DNA of 64,000 bases, taken from Marinilabilia salmonicolor (GTDB lineage Bacteria; Bacteroidota; Bacteroidia; Bacteroidales; Marinilabiliaceae). The translations under genes and the position numbers were made by a program. A model generated the notes under the pieces. That model was not told the DNA's origin. It ran no database searches and worked only from the letters and a program-made list of their open reading frames with translations. This document shows, piece after piece, positions 59,230 through 64,000 of the stretch (the stretch's first letter is position 1; the number at the start of each line of letters is the position of its first letter). Location: contig NZ_PVTS01000005.1 in assembly GCF_003003035.1 (NCBI RefSeq), forward strand, positions 1 through 64,000, read 5' to 3'.

Positions 59230-59417
59230 GCCCGTCTATTAAGTCGGGAATATTTTTTACAAGTTCTGTGTCTGTTCGGAAGGTTCTGTTTACAAAGCCT
59301 GCCCCGATTTTTCTTCGGGGGCTTGCCATTCCCGGAAATACGGAGTTTACCTTAGTAAATGAGTAGTTTCCGTGAATGGTATAACGCAGTTAACGGGACT
59401 TTATGGACAGACACTAA
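59222..59417. repeat. Family A hairpin element, copy A10
   Basis: Left end TAAATAGAGCCCGTCTATTA, right end TTTATGGACAGACACTAAAA. Inner stem CATTCCCGGAAA/TTTCCGTGAATG (one unpaired step). Extra hairpin CCCCGATTTTTCTTCGGGG in the left arm. Its right end is 12 bp before the ATG of the next gene, the one clear case where a family A end faces a gene start. Confidence 0.82.
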
Positions 59418-59428
59418 AACGCCAGATT

Positions 59429-59803
59429 ATGGAAAATTCGCTGATTACCATTGCCACTTTCAGTTTTGCCGACCGTATGGGGTTGGTCAGGAGTAAACTG
59501 GAGTCAGAGGGGATTGAATGCTTTGTGCAGGACGAACTGGTTTCGCAGACTTATATTGTGAATGCTGTGAGCGGCATGAAACTTCAGGTTAAGCAGGAAG
59601 ATGCAGAACGTGCTTCTCAAATAATCAAAGAGATGGGTGTTTTTGATGAGCCTGCAATACAACCATCCCGATTGGGAGCCTTTGATCGGGCTACCGGTCG
59701 TTTGCCTTTGCTCAGGGGGGTGGGGTTGACGACACGGTTTTTTGCGCTGTTGGTATTGATTGCGGTTGTGCTTACAGTAATTTATATGCTTGCAGTGCTT
59801 TAA
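59429..59803 (+). CDS. DUF2007 protein with C-terminal membrane anchor
   Basis: Start set at ATG 59429 (MENSLITIATFSFADRMGLV; 124 residues), since the upstream in-frame ATG at 59372 lies inside a family A repeat. A DUF2007 domain, related to putative signal-transducing proteins (about 4-70), shows FADRMGLVRSKLESEGIECFVQDEL, the VSGMKLQVKQEDAERASQI strand-helix, then a linker and a C-terminal hydrophobic segment (about 100-122). Function unknown. Confidence 0.82.
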   Translation: MENSLITIATFSFADRMGLVRSKLESEGIECFVQDELVSQTYIVNAVSGMKLQVKQEDAERASQIIKEMGVFDEPAIQPSRLGAFDRATGRLPLLRGVGLTTRFFALLVLIAVVLTVIYMLAVL

Positions 59804-60110
59804 CCGGCTTGCATTATTGATCGCATCGCCACCAATAATTAGTGTCCGTCCATAAAGTACCATTTGCTGCGTTAAGCTCGTCCGAAAATTACTCATTTAC
59901 GATAAGTAAACTCCGTATTTTCGGACTTCGCAAGCCTTGCAACTGGCACTTTCTGAACAGACACAGCGAACTTGAGAAACTTTACTTAGTTTATAGACAG
60001 GCACTAATTAGGGGGGGCAGGAGGAATAGCTCAAAACCCCGGGCTGTTGCTCTCTGGCTTTCAGCCTGTTTACATCAAACCTGTCTTATGTATAAGGCAG
60101 GTTAAAACTC
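59804..60110. repeat. Family B remnant interrupted by inverted family A copy A11
   Basis: 59813-59838 is a decayed family B centre (CATTATTGATCGCATCGC, ACCAATAAT). Family A copy A11 (59837-60009, inverted relative to the others; ends AATTAGTGTCCGTCCATAAA and TTTATAGACAGGCACTAATT) follows directly. Family B then resumes with a G-run, CCCCGGGCTGTTGCTCTCTGG, CTTTCAGCCTGTTTACATC. TAATTAG is present at both junctions. No gene to 60192. Confidence 0.85.
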
Positions 60111-60192
60111 TTTACACTGCAGATACCCTGTTTTGTAAGTTTTTTGAAAAATCACCGATTACAAAAATAACTGTGCCAGTCGCAGATGAAAT

Positions 60193-62316
60193 ATGGTTGT
60201 AAGAATACTTTCCCGATTAAAGAATCACAGTTTGTATCTACGTTGGAAACGAAATTTCTGGAAACACTCCGATCTGTTGATGGCTGCCAAAGCCACCATT
60301 GTGATGGCAGCTGTTGCCATTCCGCTTGAAATTGCCGGGCTTTCGTTCTTTGCTGTTACACTTGCACTTGGGGTGCTGGCGGGTGCGCTATCCGAGACCG
60401 ATGATCATCCACGGGGCCGGATAAAATCACTGATACTGAAAGTTCTTAGTTTCGGAATTTCCAGTTTATCGGTTGAACTGTTGCGTCCCTGGCCTCTCTT
60501 GCTGGGTATTGGTCTGGGACTTTCCACCATTCTCTTTATTTTGGTGGGTGGAACCGGTGAACGTTACAGAGGTGTGACTTTCGGTGCCATTCTTATAGGT
60601 ATTTATGCTATGATAGGGGCGGAGATCTCTCCTGCCTGGTATTGGCAGCCGCTTTTGTTGCCGGGAGGTGCCCTTTTCTATGGAGTCATTTCGTTGATAT
60701 TGTTGTATTACCGCCCATACAGATTGCTGGATGAGCAGTTGGCACGCGGATTTATGGCCCTTTCGGGCTATCTGGATGAGAAATCTTCCCTTTTTCCAAG
60801 CGATAAGGTTCAGCAAAAGCAAATCAGGGGGCGCCTGGCATTGCTAAATGTGGAGATGGTCAATACCCTGGAGCGTATCAAGGAAGTGTTGAACAGCTAC
60901 AGGGATGCCAACGATTCAGATTCGCAACTGGCATTGAGGTTTCATTACTTTATGATTCTTCAGGGATTGCATGAAAGAGCTGCCAGTACGCATGAAAGAT
61001 ACGATCTGTTGAGTAATGAGGTTTCCAGCATTGAAGTGGTGGAACTTGCCGGTCACACGCTTCACGAATTGTCGCATGCAGCCAGAAAGTTTGCCGATAG
61101 TTTACTGACAGGACTCCGTTTTTCATCGCCACCCTCTCTGAAATGGATTGTGGATGCCTTAAATGTGAAAGTGGAACAGCTGAATCTTGAGCAAACCCAC
61201 CCTGTGCGGTTATTGACGGGAAATCTCACCCGGGCGGGCATTTCATTTCAGCGATTGACCGAACAGCCTGAACAGGCAGTTTTGCCTAAGTTGTCGCGTG
61301 ACGAACGGTCTTTTTGGCAAAGGTTCAGGTCTCAGTTGTCATTCCAGCATCCCCGTTTTCGATATGCCATTCGTCTGGCATTGTGTTTTTGGATCGGATT
61401 TTTTATCAGCGAATATTTTGAGATAGATAAAGGAGAGTGGATTGTTTTAACCATTCTGTTTGTTCTGCAGCCAAGTTACAGTGCCACCCGGAAGAGACTT
61501 TTTCAACGGGTGCTGGGAACAATTACAGGTATTGTTGCCGGAGTGCTGATCGTAAAGCTACTAACGTTGCCGGGGCAGGTTTTGCTGATGCTGACTTCTG
61601 CTTTTTTCTTTTTTGCCTGGCTTAAACGTCAGTATTCTGTGTCAGTGGTTTTTATTACCATTTTTGTGCTGTGCGCTTTCAATCTTATTTCAAGCAGGGG
61701 TGTACCTGTTATGCTTCCCCGCCTTATTGATACCATTATCGGGGCTTTTCTGGCTTTGGGAACGGTTCGTTTTTTGTGGCCGCAATGGCAATACAAAAGA
61801 TTACCTGGCCTGCTTACCGGAGCACTTCAAAAAAACATCATATACCTTAGAGCGATATTATCTGAGTATGAAAAAGGGACTTCAGATGATAATCTGGAGT
61901 ACCGGATTGCCCGCAGGGAGGCGCACCAGGCTGATAACTCCGTGGCACTCGCCTGGCAGGATATGCAGGCTGAACCCCGGAAATACCGTAAATTCCGTCA
62001 GAAAGCTTTTAAACTTACGCATCTGAATCATGCCCTGCTCTCCTTTGTTTCTGCTTTTGGTGCACATCGGGAACTTGGTCAGTCAGTAAATTCCAGGCTT
62101 TTGATCATGGGACAAATGGTGCTTGAGATTTTTGAAAGCAATTCTTCCCTGAACAAGAAAACAGAAGAGATTTCAGCAGTGGTTCAGCAAATTCAGGAAC
62201 TTCTGAAGGAAGATCTTCCTCCCTTGGAAAGACAACAGTTTATTTTGTTGTATAACATCGCCGATATTGGAAGACAATTATTGCTTGAGAGAAATAAACG
62301 CGGAGAAGAACTGTGA
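60193..62316 (+). CDS. FUSC/YccS family membrane protein
   Basis: 707 residues. Two six-helix membrane bundles (about 32-180 and 390-530) each followed by a cytoplasmic helical region, the typical YccS/YhfK (FUSC) layout. The second bundle has the family's DKGEWIVLTILFVLQPSYSATRKRLFQRVLGTITGIVAG, clearly the FUSC core; the first has the divergent RGRIKSLILKVLSFGISSLSVELL. Proposed to be efflux or transport proteins (aromatic-acid exporter AaeB is related), but here no membrane-fusion partner is adjacent, so the substrate is unknown. Confidence 0.88.
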   Translation: MVVRILSRLKNHSLYLRWKRNFWKHSDLLMAAKATIVMAAVAIPLEIAGLSFFAVTLALGVLAGALSETDDHPRGRIKSLILKVLSFGISSLSVELLRPWPLLLGIGLGLSTILFILVGGTGERYRGVTFGAILIGIYAMIGAEISPAWYWQPLLLPGGALFYGVISLILLYYRPYRLLDEQLARGFMALSGYLDEKSSLFPSDKVQQKQIRGRLALLNVEMVNTLERIKEVLNSYRDANDSDSQLALRFHYFMILQGLHERAASTHERYDLLSNEVSSIEVVELAGHTLHELSHAARKFADSLLTGLRFSSPPSLKWIVDALNVKVEQLNLEQTHPVRLLTGNLTRAGISFQRLTEQPEQAVLPKLSRDERSFWQRFRSQLSFQHPRFRYAIRLALCFWIGFFISEYFEIDKGEWIVLTILFVLQPSYSATRKRLFQRVLGTITGIVAGVLIVKLLTLPGQVLLMLTSAFFFFAWLKRQYSVSVVFITIFVLCAFNLISSRGVPVMLPRLIDTIIGAFLALGTVRFLWPQWQYKRLPGLLTGALQKNIIYLRAILSEYEKGTSDDNLEYRIARREAHQADNSVALAWQDMQAEPRKYRKFRQKAFKLTHLNHALLSFVSAFGAHRELGQSVNSRLLIMGQMVLEIFESNSSLNKKTEEISAVVQQIQELLKEDLPPLERQQFILLYNIADIGRQLLLERNKRGEEL

Positions 62317-62385
62317 TTTGTCATGGCATTTTTGGTTGGGAGTGGGTAAATTCACGATTCAGAACACTTTTGAATTGTTTTTACT

Positions 62386-64000
62386 ATGCAAAATGCCTTT
62401 CAACAAGCCATTCTGGCGGGAATTCCCGCTCAGTTGCCGCAACTGCAGCCATACGACTCTTCTGTAAATCATGCTCCCAAACGTAAAGATATTCTGTCGG
62501 AGGATGAAAAAGTTTTGGCACTTAAGAATGCTTTACGCTATTTTCCTCCGGAATTTCATGAAGAGCTGGCTCCTGAGTTTCTGAATGAGCTTTATGCCTA
62601 CGGCCGAATTTATATGTATCGTTTTCGTCCTCAGTATGAAATGAAAGCTCGTCCCATAAATGATTATCCGCATCAGTCGGGGCAGGCAGCCTCCATAATG
62701 CTGATGATTCAGAACAATCTGGATCCCCGGGTGGCACAGCATCCCCATGAATTGATTACCTACGGAGGCAATGGTGCTGTTTTTCAGAATTGGGCGCAGT
62801 ACCTGCTTGCGATGCAGTACCTGGCGACCATGACGGATGAGCAGACGCTGGTGCTTTATTCAGGTCATCCGGCCGGGTTGTTTCCTTCCTCCAAAAATGC
62901 ACCCCGGGTGGTGGTGACCAATGGGATGGTTATTCCCAATTACTCTTCGCCGGACGATTATGAGAAATTTAATGCACTCGGGGTATCCCAGTATGGTCAG
63001 ATGACTGCCGGATCTTTTATGTACATTGGGCCACAGGGTATTGTGCATGGAACAACCATTACCATTATGAATGCACTCAGGCGGCCGGGCAGTAAGGGGG
63101 CTGGACAAGGTGCTTTGTTCGTCACTGCCGGACTGGGAGGAATGTCTGGGGCTCAGCCAAAAGCGGCCAATATTGCCGGCTGTGTAAGTGTTACAGCAGA
63201 GGTGAATTCAAAGGCAGTGGAGACCCGTTACCAGCAGGGCTGGGTAGATGAGGTTATTGACAATATGGATGCACTGGTCGGAAGGGTAACAAAAGCCGTG
63301 CAGAACAGAGAAACAGTTTCAATTGCCTTTCAGGGCAATATTGTGGAAGTCTGGGAACGATTTGCAAAAGAAGACATTAAAGTGGATATCGGATCTGACC
63401 AGACCTCGTTGCATAACCCGTGGGCCGGGGGGTATTATCCTGTGGATTTGACTTTTGATGAAGCGAATCGGATGATGGTGGAAGAACCTGATTTGTTTAA
63501 AGAGAAAGTGAGGACTTCACTCCGGCGTCAGGTGGAGGCCATCAATAAGTTGTCGTCCCGGGGCATGTACTTCTTTGATTATGGGAATGCATTTTTGCTT
63601 GAAAGCAGCCGGGCAGGAGCGGATGTGCTTGACCCGAAGGGCGGCTTTCGCTATCCTTCTTATGTGCAGGACATCATGGGACCTTTGTGTTTTGATTTCG
63701 GGTTTGGTCCGTTCAGATGGGTATGCACTTCAGGTATGGCAGATGATCTTTCCGAGACGGACAGGATCGCTGCGGAGGTGTTGTCAGAAATGAGAAATGA
63801 GGCTCCTCCTGAGATTGCCCAACAAATAGGAGACAACCTTCACTGGATACGTGAGGCTGAGTCAAATCGTCTTGTGGTTGGCTCTCAGGCGAGGATATTG
63901 TATGCCGATGCAGAGGGGCGCATACGCATTGCCGAAGCTTTTAACAGGGCGGTGGCAGAAGGTCGTTTGAAAGCCCCGGTGGTGCTTGGCCGCGATCATC
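62386..64000 (+). CDS. hutU: Urocanate hydratase, 3' end beyond the window
   Basis: 538 codons are present from ATG 62386 and the frame is open at the window edge; the family is about 560-670 residues. It converts urocanate to imidazolone propionate in histidine degradation, using bound NAD+. The sequence is unmistakable: ITYGGNGAVFQNWAQYLL, MTDEQTLVLYSGHPAGLFPS, TAGLGGMSGAQPKAANIAG (NAD+-binding) and MGPLCFDFGFGPFRWVCTSGM with the region of the conserved catalytic Cys. 69 bp after the FUSC gene on the same strand. Other hut genes probably follow outside the window. Confidence 0.95.
   Translation, partial: MQNAFQQAILAGIPAQLPQLQPYDSSVNHAPKRKDILSEDEKVLALKNALRYFPPEFHEELAPEFLNELYAYGRIYMYRFRPQYEMKARPINDYPHQSGQAASIMLMIQNNLDPRVAQHPHELITYGGNGAVFQNWAQYLLAMQYLATMTDEQTLVLYSGHPAGLFPSSKNAPRVVVTNGMVIPNYSSPDDYEKFNALGVSQYGQMTAGSFMYIGPQGIVHGTTITIMNALRRPGSKGAGQGALFVTAGLGGMSGAQPKAANIAGCVSVTAEVNSKAVETRYQQGWVDEVIDNMDALVGRVTKAVQNRETVSIAFQGNIVEVWERFAKEDIKVDIGSDQTSLHNPWAGGYYPVDLTFDEANRMMVEEPDLFKEKVRTSLRRQVEAINKLSSRGMYFFDYGNAFLLESSRAGADVLDPKGGFRYPSYVQDIMGPLCFDFGFGPFRWVCTSGMADDLSETDRIAAEVLSEMRNEAPPEIAQQIGDNLHWIREAESNRLVVGSQARILYADAEGRIRIAEAFNRAVAEGRLKAPVVLGRDH

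Noticed and set aside
59842-60105. 87-codon plus-strand frame
   Set aside because: Its conserved half is the inverted family A copy A11; the rest is family B remnant.

Overview
The window looks like a chromosomal segment of a member of the Bacteroidota, probably near Marinilabiliales/Bacteroidales. The evidence is type IX secretion (T9SS) and gliding-type proteins (a giant SprB-like adhesin with a type-B C-terminal signal, PorP/SprF, a T9SS plug protein, a PorE-like protein), a six-gene Na+-NQR operon, a fused E1 alpha/beta 2-oxoacid dehydrogenase, and many upstream regions carrying the TAnnTTTG -7 box typical of this phylum. There is no rRNA marker, so the order is an inference. I recognised no tRNA, rRNA, CRISPR array, prophage or transposase gene.

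Layout. 1-12.7 kb: a 3824-residue SprB-like surface protein, open at its 5' end, followed by a PorP/SprF partner. 13-15.8 kb (minus): FtsB/DivIC-like protein, small membrane protein, OmpH/Skp chaperone, family 2 glycosyltransferase. 16.4-20.8 kb (minus): P5C dehydrogenase and fused E1. 21.0-21.5 kb (plus): two tiny membrane proteins, one a Cys-rich candidate NqrM analogue. 22.2-29.5 kb (minus): apbE and nqrABCDEF, giving a complete flavinylated Na+ pump with its flavin transferase. 29.6-31 kb: T9SS plug protein. 31.1-34.4 kb (minus): Wza-like and Wzc-like capsule export and kinase pair. 34.9-45.6 kb: housekeeping genes (YqgE, aminotransferase IV, rhomboid, HolA, AMP nucleosidase, orphan HsdR-N nuclease-like protein, GNAT, PorE-like protein, glycosyltransferase, HAD, RecR). 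46.2-50.1 kb (plus): sodium:solute symporter, LemA, two TPM proteins. 50.4-54.2 kb (minus): zinc-ribbon protein, Nif3, MerR, M23 peptidase. 54.5-64 kb (plus): AlaS, acyl-CoA ligase, DUF2007, FUSC, and urocanate hydratase running off the end.

The coding content is mostly ordinary; the unusual part is between the genes. I see several unrelated repeat systems. Family A is a TIR-bounded hairpin element of about 173-200 bp (at least 11 copies or relics) whose stems differ between copies but stay complementary. In five genes its terminus lies on the stop codon, and one copy sits inside another repeat. Family B is a three-armed cruciform with a TTGGTCGCG/CGCGACCAA centre, including one perfect 49-bp palindrome. 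There are about ten 7-bp-periodic arrays, each with its own sequence, lying against stop or start codons. One locus carries an exactly 11-bp-phased inverted array. These give the window its most testable novelty. The giant adhesin also shows a complementary cysteine loss in neighbouring repeats, suggesting an inter-repeat disulfide.
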